Assembly (NCBI GenBank): GCA_021228405.1 | Contig: JAJQRF010000001.1 | Span: 826,462 to 890,461 of the forward strand | Length of the DNA stretch: 64,000 nt | DNA from: Pyrinomonadaceae bacterium | GTDB taxonomy: Bacteria; Acidobacteriota; Blastocatellia; Pyrinomonadales; Pyrinomonadaceae | Reading direction: 5' to 3' | Shown: positions 1 through 9,019 of the stretch, piece after piece | Layout: every line of letters starts with the position of its first letter | Position numbering within the stretch: position 1 is the first letter of the stretch | Position numbers and translations under genes: made by a program | The notes under the pieces: model-generated | What the model was told of the DNA's origin: nothing | The model's database searches: none | What the model saw: only the letters and a program-made list of their open reading frames with translations

Positions 1-77
1 GCATTGAATCTTTCGTTGCGAGCATTGAATCTTTCGTTGCGAGCATTGAATCTTTCGTTGCGAGCATTGAATCTTTC
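1..77. repeat. 21-bp tandem repeat array, cut by the window edge
   Basis: Three identical 21-bp units (1-21, 22-42, 43-63) are followed by a partial fourth (64-77). Each unit carries GCATTGAATCTTTC followed by GTTGCGA. On the minus strand each unit contains one ATG and is open in more than one frame as a heptapeptide repeat, but no start signal or gene context suggests translation. The array probably continues left of the window. Perfect identity between units points to recent amplification. Confidence 0.9.
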
Positions 78-121
78 TCCACTCGTTTAAAAGAATTTTC
101 GGCAGAAGTGGAGAAAGATTC
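69..121 (-). terminator. Hairpin downstream of the pilus gene cluster
   Basis: Perfect 15-bp inverted repeat, GAATCTTTCTCCACT at 69-83 and its complement at 107-121, with a 23-base loop. It lies just past the stop of the last pseudopilin gene and overlaps the end of the 21-bp array. No clear U-tract follows on the minus strand, so it may be an mRNA-end-protecting hairpin rather than an intrinsic terminator. Confidence 0.45.
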
Positions 122-162
122 CCTGCGTCTGCCGAATTTGTTTATTTTTCCTTTCAGTCTTC

Positions 163-1455
163 TCACGGACCTTCGCCGGTGCTCGGCGTTGGGGTCGGAA
201 CCGGCGTTGGCGGCGGCGTTGGCGGCGGTGTCGGTGGCGGCGTTGGCGGCGGTGTCGGCGTTGGCGTTCCCGGAGTTCCGCCCGGTGTCGGTGTCGGGGT
301 TGGGGTTGGTGTCGGAGTCGGCACGGGTGTCGGAGTCGGTGTCGGAGTCGGTGTCGGAGTCGGTGTCATAAACGGGGTCGGTCCGGGATTCGGCAAGGTC
401 GTGTTGCCCTGCGCGTCATACGGAACGGGAGCCTGCATAAACTGTAAATTTCTGACACCGATCTCCGTGATGCCGTCAACGTTGTGTTTCTGTCCGTCCT
501 GCAAAGTGTTCGCCGTTTCGAGTTGGACTGACGATTCGATCATTCTGACCATCGGAGCATCGCTGATATTTACTTGTGAGATCGGTTGCCGATAGATCGT
601 GCCGTTTACGTCAGGCTGTAAAGTGTAGCGAAACTGGAGATTCGTGACGTGTTCGGCAACTACGCTGTCAATAAATGCCGAACCTTTCACACCGAAGGCG
701 CGGCGGATGAGCTTGCCGTCGGCATCGGTAAAATAATGAACGATATTGACGCGTGCCAACGTCGCGGGAGAATTCCCGTTTCCGCCCGTCGCCGTGCCGA
801 TGTTGCCCGTCGCGCCGAAATGATTCAAACCGAAAGCATCGCCTTCGCCCCAGACGATCTTTCCGCCCGCGATCGAAGTAATCGCGCCGAAGGAACCGTT
901 TCCGCCGCCCGAAATGTAATAAATCTCGCCGACCGCATACCCCGACGTGTCGCCGCCCGGAATCGTGATTTCACCTGTCGTAACATTCACACTGCTTGCC
1001 GGAAGCGGAACCGACATAAAAGACGGATCGATCGCCAGCATCGTGATCCTGTCCGTCGAAGGCAAAACTGTTGTAGCAGGATTCGTGTTCAAAACGTTCG
1101 TGCCGTTCGGCAGATTATCGTCGGAAATAACCGCGCCGACGCTGACATAACCTGCATTCGTCGGATCGACCGCCGTTGCCGAACGAACGGTCAGATAACG
1201 CGTGACAAAGCTCGTCGGCAACCAGATATTTGAAATTCCCTTGAAACCGTCGCCGACGACGAGCGCATCGCGGCTGATATATTCCTGTGCGTTGCGCAAA
1301 CCCTGCGCCGCCGTCGTAACTTCATAATTGGCGTTCGACGTAATGATCGTGCCGCGCATCAGCGCGAAAACAGCCGAAATGACGACCATCATCACGACCA
1401 TCACGACCATCAGTTCCATTATCGAAAAGCCTGTCTGACTGGTTTTGTTTCGCAT
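163..1455 (-). CDS. PilW-like pseudopilin with a long Pro-Thr-rich C-terminal tail
   Basis: About 430 residues. The N-terminus is a type III prepilin signal: a short basic leader ending in glycine, then FSIMELMVVMVVMMVVISAV, with Glu at +5 of the mature protein, as prepilin peptidase substrates require. The body is beta-rich and of PilW-like size, so it is probably a minor pilin processed at the inner membrane. The last ~75 residues are almost pure Pro-Thr-Pro repeats with Gly/Val breaks, which is unusual for a pilin and suggests an extended, perhaps glycosylated, stalk. The ATG at 1455 gives a normal 9-residue leader; an upstream ATG at 1488 would give a 20-residue leader. It is last in a four-gene pseudopilin run. 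Confidence 0.8.
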   Translation of the reverse strand: MRNKTSQTGFSIMELMVVMVVMMVVISAVFALMRGTIITSNANYEVTTAAQGLRNAQEYISRDALVVGDGFKGISNIWLPTSFVTRYLTVRSATAVDPTNAGYVSVGAVISDDNLPNGTNVLNTNPATTVLPSTDRITMLAIDPSFMSVPLPASSVNVTTGEITIPGGDTSGYAVGEIYYISGGGNGSFGAITSIAGGKIVWGEGDAFGLNHFGATGNIGTATGGNGNSPATLARVNIVHYFTDADGKLIRRAFGVKGSAFIDSVVAEHVTNLQFRYTLQPDVNGTIYRQPISQVNISDAPMVRMIESSVQLETANTLQDGQKHNVDGITEIGVRNLQFMQAPVPYDAQGNTTLPNPGPTPFMTPTPTPTPTPTPTPVPTPTPTPTPTPTPGGTPGTPTPTPPPTPPPTPPPTPPPTPVPTPTPSTGEGP

Positions 1456-1491
1456 CTTTTTTTCTTTCGATAGTTTCAAGCCAAGCATTTT

Positions 1492-4400
1492 CTAATTAAG
1501 TTTCTGACGGAATCCGGTCGCCTGCACGTATTGGAAAAACGGCGTTCCGGGCGGAAGCTTCTGCGGTGTCAGAAATGTGTCGTCAAAGCTCCAGTTCCGG
1601 CGCGGCGGCAGATAGGTTATTGATGTGCTGTTTTCCCATTGCCCCGTCGCCTGTGTCGAACGAAACAGCGGCACGAACGAACCCGAATAGTTCCAACTGT
1701 AGGTCGTGCCCGACGAATTCCACAATTCGAGAAAGCGCGGATAGTTGATAATTCCGCCGTTGCGCTTCAAACCGCTCGCGTCTTTGCCCGGAATTGCCGT
1801 CAAGGTCGAGATCGTGTTTCCCGCAATGATTCCTGCCCGAACCGAAGTTCCGGCGGACACCGAAGGCAGATTGTCGTCCGCCATTCGATAAGGTTCGCCC
1901 GCAAGATTGCGCGCGTCCGAACTGCCTTCGGGATAAAATACCGTCAGCGCGTCAAACCACGTTTTGGAAAGCGGCGAAAAAGCATCGGCAACGATCGAAG
2001 AAGGAATCTGCGGTCCCGTAAATCCGCCGTTGTTCAGGGTCGAACCGTCCGCCGGCATTCCCGTGATGCCCGTCGTGTTGTAATTTCCCCAGATATAAAT
2101 GAGATTTTCCGACGAAACCGAAATGCCCTTCGTCGGCGAAAGTTTTCCGGCGGCGGCGGAAAAACTCTGCGTTTCGCCGTCGAATAAACGAAATGAACGG
2201 CGGAAAAACGGAGTCTTCATCGGTAAAACCGTCAAAGCCCGCGCCAGCCTGTCGGCAATCGGCGCATTCGTCGCCGGGGTCGTGCCGAGTACGCCCGAAT
2301 CGGGCAATTCGGTCGTATCTTTTTGCAAACTGCCTTTTTTGCTCGAACCGTCAGGATTCCAGCCGAAATCGATCACGTCCTCGCCATTGTCTAAAATACT
2401 GTTCGGACCGTAAATGTCCTCGTTATCGACAATGCCGTTCGTGCTTCGATACGTCGTGCCGTCGCTCAAGAATTCGTTCTTAACCTTGTCGCCGCGGCGG
2501 TCGGAAAGATAAATGACGTAACCTTCGTCACCCTTGACGTTCGTGCTCACGGCAGGCGTTCCTGAAAGAAGATTGTTATCGTAAACGCCGTCGAGCCAGC
2601 GCGCCAGATTGCGCATATTAATATCGACGACGCTCATCAAACCGCGTTCGTGAATGTCGTATTCGCTCAAAGAACTTCGCACCCAGCCTTCGCGGACGTT
2701 GTAAACATTGATCGGAACGATCAGATTATAACCGTTGACCAGAGTTCCGTTGTCATAACCGGGCAGATATTCGCGCGTCACCGTGCCGCCGCCGTCATCG
2801 TCGGAAGCCGCGATTCCCATACTCAGATAACCGCGATTTGCCGCAAACGAAGCCGCCGTCGGCGCGGTTATTTCGCCGTCGGAGATCGTTCGGTAATTTC
2901 TCGTTAAGTTGACGAGATCGAAATTGTTCGTTCCCTGACGGTCGCGGCTTCCCTGCACGAATGCCGCCCAGAGCGGACGCTGAAGATAGACAATGCCGTT
3001 CGGTTCGCCGACCGTCATTCCCATACTCAAAATCTCGCGCGTGACATCGACCGTCGTGCCGTCGGGTTTGACGATCTCGATATAAATTCGCGCTTCGATA
3101 CCCGAACCTGCCGGAATCGTGTTTCCGCTGACCGTTTCCGTCGTGCTTTTTACGCCGCGCACGACCTGTGCGGGATCGGTCGAATTTCCGCTCGGATTCT
3201 TTTTCTGCAGGATCGTTGACGCGTCGAGATACGCGCCGCCATCGGAAACCCGCCGCAAAGCGTTTCCGCCGCCGAGCGGAATCGGGTCAAAGCCCGTCGC
3301 ATCGTTTTTCAGCAACACACCTTTTCCCGCCGGAATTCCCGCAACATTTGCCGCGCCGTTTCCCGCGTTCCAATCGTCGATCAAAATTCTCACCTGAGAT
3401 TTCGAGTGATAACGCGATTCGAGCAGAATATCGCCGTCCGAAGGCAATGAACGTTTGATGAGTTCCGCCGGATTGTTGCCGCCGATCTCAAGCGGAAGCT
3501 TTAAGGATGTCGCGCCGGTCGTTCCCGTGAAAACCTGTCCGCCGAAACGATTCGGAACGCCTGCCGCGATCGGCTTAACGGATTCCGTTTCCCAGTTCGG
3601 ATTGGCAATGCCGAGCGGACTGTCGGGGAAAAACCCGCGCTGTCCTAAAATGCTTCCCGAAATAAACGGTCCGCCGACGAGTCCGCCGAGCGACATCACG
3701 CTTCCGCTTCCGAGCGTACTGCGAACATTAACACCGTTCGTCTGAAAAAAGATTTCCGTGTTGCCGCTCGCCGTGTTCGGTTCGCCGCCGCGCGTTGCGT
3801 CGCGGACTAATTCGCCCGCGATCGTGACGCGATTCAGAAATTTCGTGTTTCGCAGGGCGTATAAATTTTGATTCGTATGAACGCGACCGTTAAAGGTCAT
3901 CAAAGGTCCCGGATGAACTTCGATGTCTTCATTGCTGAACATTCCGAACTGGAAAAGCGGCACCAGATAATTGTTGAATTCGCGCTCGAGTTTGACTTCG
4001 GCTTTTGAATAGCCCTGTGTTGCGATCGAGTGCATTTTATACGGAATAATACTCGCATAAAGCCCCGAATAGGGTCCGTCGGGAATATTGACGCGCGGGT
4101 AAACCGTATTGGGAAGCCCTTGCGCCGCTCGAAGCTGGGCAAGCCGCGCCGTGTCTTCTTCAATGTTTTGGATAAAATCAAAACCTTCGTCGCGTAAAGC
4201 CTGCGGCGGCGCGTTTTCGATCGCGTCCAAATCCGCCGTGGTCGGATACATTTTACTGCGGAACAGATTGCTGAAATCGTTCGTCATCTTCTCCATTCCG
4301 GCGGCGGCGGCGTAAAAAGCGTGTGTGCGCTGCAGATCGCTTCCGGCGACACGCGCTTCGGTCGACGAAAACGCCAACGCCGTCAAGCCGACGACCGACA

Positions 4401-4497
4401 AGATCGCCACGATGATGATCGCAATTGCCAATGCCGCGCCCGCTTCGTTATTTTTTTGAGAAATGTTCCTAAACTTCTTTTTTCCGACAAATTTCAT
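1492..4497 (-). CDS. PilX-like pilus assembly protein, very large
   Basis: About 1000 residues. After a short basic N-terminus, a hydrophobic helix of the PilX N-terminal type (AALAIAIIIVAILSVVGLTA) is followed by the typical alpha-helical STEARVAGSDLQRTHAFYAA segment. The remainder is a large extracytoplasmic region without a family I can name. Ordinary PilX minor pilins are below about 250 residues, so this is a much enlarged version, possibly exposed at the pilus tip as in PilY/PilX systems (inference). The ATG at 4497 is preferred over an upstream TTG because GAGG sits at suitable spacing. The gene lies between the PilV- and PilW-like genes in the same operon. Confidence 0.75.
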   Translation of the reverse strand: MKFVGKKKFRNISQKNNEAGAALAIAIIIVAILSVVGLTALAFSSTEARVAGSDLQRTHAFYAAAAGMEKMTNDFSNLFRSKMYPTTADLDAIENAPPQALRDEGFDFIQNIEEDTARLAQLRAAQGLPNTVYPRVNIPDGPYSGLYASIIPYKMHSIATQGYSKAEVKLEREFNNYLVPLFQFGMFSNEDIEVHPGPLMTFNGRVHTNQNLYALRNTKFLNRVTIAGELVRDATRGGEPNTASGNTEIFFQTNGVNVRSTLGSGSVMSLGGLVGGPFISGSILGQRGFFPDSPLGIANPNWETESVKPIAAGVPNRFGGQVFTGTTGATSLKLPLEIGGNNPAELIKRSLPSDGDILLESRYHSKSQVRILIDDWNAGNGAANVAGIPAGKGVLLKNDATGFDPIPLGGGNALRRVSDGGAYLDASTILQKKNPSGNSTDPAQVVRGVKSTTETVSGNTIPAGSGIEARIYIEIVKPDGTTVDVTREILSMGMTVGEPNGIVYLQRPLWAAFVQGSRDRQGTNNFDLVNLTRNYRTISDGEITAPTAASFAANRGYLSMGIAASDDDGGGTVTREYLPGYDNGTLVNGYNLIVPINVYNVREGWVRSSLSEYDIHERGLMSVVDINMRNLARWLDGVYDNNLLSGTPAVSTNVKGDEGYVIYLSDRRGDKVKNEFLSDGTTYRSTNGIVDNEDIYGPNSILDNGEDVIDFGWNPDGSSKKGSLQKDTTELPDSGVLGTTPATNAPIADRLARALTVLPMKTPFFRRSFRLFDGETQSFSAAAGKLSPTKGISVSSENLIYIWGNYNTTGITGMPADGSTLNNGGFTGPQIPSSIVADAFSPLSKTWFDALTVFYPEGSSDARNLAGEPYRMADDNLPSVSAGTSVRAGIIAGNTISTLTAIPGKDASGLKRNGGIINYPRFLELWNSSGTTYSWNYSGSFVPLFRSTQATGQWENSTSITYLPPRRNWSFDDTFLTPQKLPPGTPFFQYVQATGFRQKLN

Positions 4498-4515
4498 AAA
4501 CAACCTCAAAACTTT

Positions 4516-5112
4516 CTATCTGGAAATGCGGGCTTCGTCGTTCAGATATGAAACGCCCGTAATTTCGCCGATCTTTCCGCCGCTTCCCGTATATTGGACA
4601 CGCACGACGATCTTTTTCAGAGTCGTGCTCAAATTCGTGATAACGATCTCGCGCATATAACCGTCGCGCGCCAGATTCGGGTCGGTAACGTCATCCGCCG
4701 TTCCGAAAATGCCGTCTGCGCCGGGCGCAATCGAAAGATCGTCGTCCGTTCCGTTCACGCCGTCGTTGCCCGGATTGTTGGAAACCGGTCTGAATCCGGT
4801 GCTAAAACCTAAAAATTGATTCGGCGAACCAGCGTTATCGACGTTTCCTTTGTTTGCAAACTGTTTGAAATCGAGCCGCCGCGCATTTCGCATCGATTCG
4901 ATCTCCTCGATCGAAGCGACCACAACCAATTTTGCTTTTGTGACATTGCGGCTGATCGCGCTGAATTCGAGCGCGTAAGTGACGGCGGCGGCGGTTCCGA
5001 TCAAGCCGATGGTCAGAATAAAAATCGCCACGATCGCCTCGATCAGCGAAAAACCCTCTTCGCGCGTCGAAAACGATACTTTTTCGGCATTTTTATTTGT
5101 TTTATTCCACAT
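4516..5112 (-). CDS. PilV-like type IV pilus minor pilin
   Basis: 198 residues. The prepilin motif is EEGFSLIEAIVAIFILTIGL, with Gly before the cleavage point and Glu at +5; its I-A-I-F-I-L-T-I-G-L stretch is typical of the PilV/PulI subgroup. A periplasmic beta-rich domain follows. The start codon lies inside the end of the preceding FimT-like gene (11-bp overlap), so translation is probably coupled. It likely helps prime or decorate the pilus fibre; the precise role is inferred from family. Confidence 0.8.
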   Translation of the reverse strand: MWNKTNKNAEKVSFSTREEGFSLIEAIVAIFILTIGLIGTAAAVTYALEFSAISRNVTKAKLVVVASIEEIESMRNARRLDFKQFANKGNVDNAGSPNQFLGFSTGFRPVSNNPGNDGVNGTDDDLSIAPGADGIFGTADDVTDPNLARDGYMREIVITNLSTTLKKIVVRVQYTGSGGKIGEITGVSYLNDEARISR

Positions 5113-5698
5113 ATTTGTTCACGCTCCGGCTGTAACGCCAGATTTTTACCCGTCCGCCCGCGCCTAAAACCGAAACGGCAAATGCCATTTCCGCCGGATT
5201 TTTCGTGTGATAAAAGAAGATCGCTTTGTTGACCGGATTGTTTGCCGCATCGAGCACCGAACCGTCAGGCTGAAACGTAATATCGACAACGCCGCCCGTC
5301 AGCGGAGTTTGATTGGAACTGTCGTCGAGCGCGGCGGTCGATGCGCCCGTCGGACGACCGTAAACTATTTCGTTCTGACTCACGCCCGAACCGTATAAAG
5401 ATTCGACGCGATTGTTCGTGTCGCCGAAAACGCCGTAGCTTCCGCCGTAAAGGGTCGTTTCCTTTGCGCCGTCGTTATAGCGAAACGTAACCGCACGCCT
5501 TTGCGACATCGCCTGTTGGCGGGCTTCGCTCAAAGTTGCGGCAACCTGTCGCTGCATTCCCGAAAATCTGAATGCGCGCCGCGATGAAACGATCTGCGGT
5601 AAAGCCAGCACGCCGATAATGGCAATTATCAGAATCACCACCACCAACTCGGGAAGACTGAACCCTTTCTGCCCCTTTTGATCTCTTTTCCGATTCAT
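5102..5698 (-). CDS. GspH/FimT-like pseudopilin
   Basis: About 198 residues. The leader MNRKRDQKGQKG is followed by FSLPELVVVILIIAIIGVLA, a prepilin peptidase site with Glu at +5, then a helix with the conserved arginine-rich S-S-R-R-A-F-R stretch and the SEARQQAMSQRRAVTFRY segment characteristic of GspH/FimT proteins. It is first in the pseudopilin operon FimT-PilV-PilX-PilW. The ATG at 5698 is used rather than a TTG two codons upstream. In type IV pili such proteins prime assembly. Confidence 0.82.
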   Translation of the reverse strand: MNRKRDQKGQKGFSLPELVVVILIIAIIGVLALPQIVSSRRAFRFSGMQRQVAATLSEARQQAMSQRRAVTFRYNDGAKETTLYGGSYGVFGDTNNRVESLYGSGVSQNEIVYGRPTGASTAALDDSSNQTPLTGGVVDITFQPDGSVLDAANNPVNKAIFFYHTKNPAEMAFAVSVLGAGGRVKIWRYSRSVNKYVE

Positions 5699-5907
5699 AT
5701 ACAAGACCTGATTTTTATCCTGATCCTTACGGGAGAATTTTCTCTACTTCTCAAAAGATTAAATAACTTGGTTTTTTCAGAAAAAACTTTGTTAATCAAG
5801 TAATTTTGGAAGATTGTTAGAAGATTGTCGGATTAAATAGCTGCGTGGAATTTGTTTCGGAGGAAAAAGAAGATTTTCGAGCAAGTAAGGAAATGCTGAA
5901 AGCAAAA

Positions 5908-5941
5908 TTTCCCGTCAGAACAAATTACGTCTGACGGGAAA
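5908..5941 (-). terminator. Probable intrinsic terminator after the roadblock gene
   Basis: Perfect 12-bp stem, TTTCCCGTCAGA paired with TCTGACGGGAAA, with a 10-base loop. On the minus strand it is followed by an AT-rich tract (ATTTTGCTTT). It lies between the roadblock gene and the FimT-like gene, so the pilM-Q transcript probably ends here and the pseudopilins have their own promoter in the AT-rich stretch 5705-5870. Confidence 0.7.
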
Positions 5942-5968
5942 AGCTTGAGGAAACATAAATTCGGGGTT

Positions 5969-6334
5969 TCATATTATCAATTCATTTGCTAAAAGAAGCT
6001 CTGCACATCTGAGTTCATAGCGTCCGCGTCCGAAATTCCCGTCAGGCGAGAGAATCATCGCCAGAAAATAATTTTTCGTTACGGAACGCAAAATGAATAT
6101 TGCGTGATCGCCGGTAAGCGACATTTCCCTCAGCCGTCCGAGATGCGAATCGGATTTTGTCCGGTCGGCATTTCGCATCAGCGCGGTAAATTCAGCCAGA
6201 GCAACGTCGAGGTTTCCCTTTTTTGCTCCGTCTTTCCAGACGCTTTCGACGGCGATCCCGTCTATTCCCATTATCAAAAGACCCAAACAACCTTCGGTGC
6301 GGTCTAAAACATTGTGCAGAACTTCTCTAAACAT
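5969..6334 (-). CDS. Roadblock/LC7-domain protein (MglB-like)
   Basis: 121 residues spanning a single roadblock/LC7 fold: an N-terminal helix (REVLHNVLDRTEGCLG), the LLIMGIDGIAVESV beta pair, a central helix, then a second sheet (GDHAIFILRSVTKNYFLAMIL). Such proteins bind or activate small Ras-like GTPases; MglB and MglA set pilus polarity in Myxococcus. It starts 20 bp after pilQ and is the last gene of the pilM-pilQ run, which suggests a regulatory link to the pilus. No GTPase partner gene is present in the window. Confidence 0.75.
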   Translation of the reverse strand: MFREVLHNVLDRTEGCLGLLIMGIDGIAVESVWKDGAKKGNLDVALAEFTALMRNADRTKSDSHLGRLREMSLTGDHAIFILRSVTKNYFLAMILSPDGNFGRGRYELRCAELLLANELII

Positions 6335-6354
6335 CAGAGACAGTTTAACTCAAA

Positions 6355-8046
6355 TTACGGTTTGGTTGCACTGCTCGGAGCGGCTTCGGGTTTGACCGAC
6401 GGCAAAACCGGAACCAGCGGGGTGCCGTTAGTGGTCGGTGCCGATATTTCCGAATTTGACGGCGGGTTGCCGAGCGGAACGGGTTGAATGATCGTGGTCG
6501 AACGGGTTCCGTTGCTAACCTTGCCCGGTGTCGGATTTCCTTCAAAATCAGGACGGTAAATGCGCGGCGTGATGAAGAAAAGAATTTCATTCGTGTTGCG
6601 CGAATTGCCCTTACGTTTGAAGAGATTTCCTAAAAGCGGAATTTTTGAAATTCCCGGTGTGCGGTCCTGGCTTTCGCGTTCGTCGTCGAACAAAACGCCG
6701 CCGACAACCGTTGTTCCGCCGTCGGGAACCGTAACCTGCGTCGTCATACTCTGCGTATTGATCGCCGGAGCGAGTCCGTTGACCGATGCCGATGCCGAAC
6801 TGTTTTCAGCCACCACGTTCAGGATAACCGTTCCGACATCCGTGATTTGCGGTGTAATGGCAAGACGCAAAGGAACGTCAATATATTCTGTAGTGGCGAC
6901 AATCGCTCCACCTGCGGCGGTCCCGGGTTGGATCGTGACGACCGGAATTTTTGAACCGCTCTTGATCTCAGCCGGTCGGTTGTTTAAGGTTGTCACGCGC
7001 GGAGTCGCGATGATTTTCGCCTGACCTTTTTGCTCACCTGCCGTGAGCAGTAAGCTGATCTGCGCTGTTCCGAAAACTCCTGTCGTTAAACCGATAACCG
7101 TATTCGGAATGCTCGAAAGCAAATTGTTATTCGGCTGAATTCCGATTCCGGTCGGATTTCCGTTCGGATTCGTGCCGGTCGTATTGGTACTTCCGGGAAG
7201 CGTTGAACCTGATCCGACACTTCCGCGCGGACCTAAGACCAGCGCGCCGAGTTGAACACCGACATCGCGGCTGAAGTTTCTCGTTGCAACCACGATGCGG
7301 GCTTCGATCTCGACTTGCGGTTCAGGTTGATCGAGCAATGTTACGAGTTGGCGGATAGCATCGATATTTTCACGAACATCGGTAATGATAAGCGTATTGC
7401 TGCGACCGTCAACTTCGACCGAACCACGGCGTGACAAGCGTCTTTTGATGATTCCCAAAATCCCCTGATCCGTGCCGTTGCCGCCGCCTGAGGTACTGCC
7501 GTTGCCGCCTGTATTTGACGAACCGGTCGATGTTTGACCTGCGCCGCCTGCCTGACCGCTCAGGTTTCCCTGACCATAGGCATAATTAAGACGCATAAAT
7601 TCCGTGTAAAGCGGCGATGTGTCGAGTTGATTTTCTTTGCGTTGCTGTTCGATCGCACCTTCGTCGGCGAGCGTTTTTGAATCGGCAACACGCAGGATCG
7701 GACCGTTTACCTGAATTCCGAGAGCCTGCGAGCGCAGGATCGAATCGAGTGCGATGTTCCACGGCACGTCGCTGACATTGACCGTCACGGGAATGTCCTT
7801 AACGGATTTATCGATCACGAAATTGATACCGTATTGCTCGGTGACATAGTTAAGAATATCGCGGATGTCGGCGTTGACGACATTCAGGTTGATCGGTTCG
7901 CCGCGAAATCCGGCATCACCATACATTTTTCCTTGCGATTGCGGCGCAACTTTTTGTGCAGAAACCGCAACAGCTAACATACTGACAATCATTAAAGCGA
8001 AGATGGCGGTTTTGCCGTAAACGCTAAGTTTATGTAGAGAATTCAT
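6355..8046 (-). CDS. pilQ: Type IV pilus outer-membrane secretin PilQ
   Basis: 563 residues from the ATG at 8046, which has a strong GGAGG 8 bases upstream. Signal peptide (about 1-30), an STN-type domain (about 50-120), a Gly/Ser/Asn-rich linker, a secretin_N domain (about 200-255) and a C-terminal secretin domain carrying the VPDGGTTVVGGVLFD and GISKIPLLGNLFK signatures and ending the barrel with LFFITPRIYRP. It forms the outer-membrane channel through which the pilus passes. It is shorter than proteobacterial PilQ and I see no AMIN domain. A Pro/Thr/Asn-rich tail follows the barrel. Confidence 0.93.
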   Translation of the reverse strand: MNSLHKLSVYGKTAIFALMIVSMLAVAVSAQKVAPQSQGKMYGDAGFRGEPINLNVVNADIRDILNYVTEQYGINFVIDKSVKDIPVTVNVSDVPWNIALDSILRSQALGIQVNGPILRVADSKTLADEGAIEQQRKENQLDTSPLYTEFMRLNYAYGQGNLSGQAGGAGQTSTGSSNTGGNGSTSGGGNGTDQGILGIIKRRLSRRGSVEVDGRSNTLIITDVRENIDAIRQLVTLLDQPEPQVEIEARIVVATRNFSRDVGVQLGALVLGPRGSVGSGSTLPGSTNTTGTNPNGNPTGIGIQPNNNLLSSIPNTVIGLTTGVFGTAQISLLLTAGEQKGQAKIIATPRVTTLNNRPAEIKSGSKIPVVTIQPGTAAGGAIVATTEYIDVPLRLAITPQITDVGTVILNVVAENSSASASVNGLAPAINTQSMTTQVTVPDGGTTVVGGVLFDDERESQDRTPGISKIPLLGNLFKRKGNSRNTNEILFFITPRIYRPDFEGNPTPGKVSNGTRSTTIIQPVPLGNPPSNSEISAPTTNGTPLVPVLPSVKPEAAPSSATKP

Positions 8047-8178
8047 GTTTCCTCCGTTACAAAATTCATCCTTTGTCTTTCTACAAAAAGACATTGATTA
8101 AAATAAAATTGATATTTGAATTGATGGGACGGCTTCGGGACAAAAGCCGTCGCTTTTGAAACTTAAGTAGAAGAACTT

Positions 8179-8976
8179 TTACTTTTTGTTTTTCGCAACC
8201 TTCACGGGCTTTTTGCCTTTTTTGTCTAATTTTTCAGGCTTTTCCGGGGTTTGCGGCTGACGATTCATCTCGTCGAGCGGTGAAACAACGGTTGTCGGAA
8301 CGATTCCGGCGGCGGCTGTCTTTGCATCGACGGGCGGCGGAGGCGGCGTGTTGGCGGCGTTTTCCGCAGGTTTTTCAGCTGTCGGCTGAACGGGCGCAGT
8401 TCCGCGAATCTGTTCCGTATCGGTGTATTGACGCAAGGCTTTGTTTTCGACCGAAGCGATAAATTTGCCGTTGCTCATCTTGGTAACTTTACGAAAGACC
8501 AGACGGTTTTCTTCGATCGCCACGAGCTGTCCGTCAAAGAATTTTTCGCCCGGATAGATCGTGTAGGAAAGTTTGATCGGCTTTGCCTCGACCATTGCCG
8601 CGTAGCCTCGCGGAGTGCGGAAAATTCCGGTGATCGCCATTTCGTCCAGAGTCAGAACGCTCGTTACCTTCGGAAGCGGTAAGCCGTTTTCCGCCGCTCT
8701 CTGACGCTCGTTTTTGTAATAATTGATGCGGGCGTTGATGTCAGGAGCCAGGATCGGACCGACCGGCGGCGGTTTCGGTTTTTCGACCTTCGGTTTCGGC
8801 GGTGTGTTTGACGGATTTGATGGAGCCGGAGCATCTTTCTTTTTATTATACGGAGCCTGTCCAAACGGATCTCTCGTTTGACCATAACTTTCCGTAAAAT
8901 GTCCGCTCAACAGCATGAAACCGGTAACGGTCAGGCTTAAACTCAGGATTCGTAAAATTTTCGATTTATTCATCAT
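8179..8976 (-). CDS. pilP: Type IV pilus alignment protein PilP
   Basis: 265 residues. N-terminal signal sequence, then the R-D-P-F motif that opens mature PilP, a proline-rich linker and a compact beta domain around ALTGIFRTPRGYAAMVEA-type sequence (residues about 110-185), as in the PilP HR domain that contacts PilQ. The tail is Pro/Lys-rich. No lipobox cysteine is evident, unlike proteobacterial PilP lipoproteins. Its place between pilO and pilQ fits its role linking the inner-membrane PilMNO platform to the secretin. Confidence 0.85.
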   Translation of the reverse strand: MMNKSKILRILSLSLTVTGFMLLSGHFTESYGQTRDPFGQAPYNKKKDAPAPSNPSNTPPKPKVEKPKPPPVGPILAPDINARINYYKNERQRAAENGLPLPKVTSVLTLDEMAITGIFRTPRGYAAMVEAKPIKLSYTIYPGEKFFDGQLVAIEENRLVFRKVTKMSNGKFIASVENKALRQYTDTEQIRGTAPVQPTAEKPAENAANTPPPPPVDAKTAAAGIVPTTVVSPLDEMNRQPQTPEKPEKLDKKGKKPVKVAKNKK

Positions 8977-9019
8977 GGCTTTTTCTCTCTCTAATACTTA
9001 AAAACTATGCAAAGTCAGA

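Noticed and set aside
170-595. Plus-strand open frame coding a Gly-Val repeat protein
   Set aside because: It is the antisense shadow of the Pro-Thr tail; GTCGGC-type repeats keep several frames open and no ribosome site is present.
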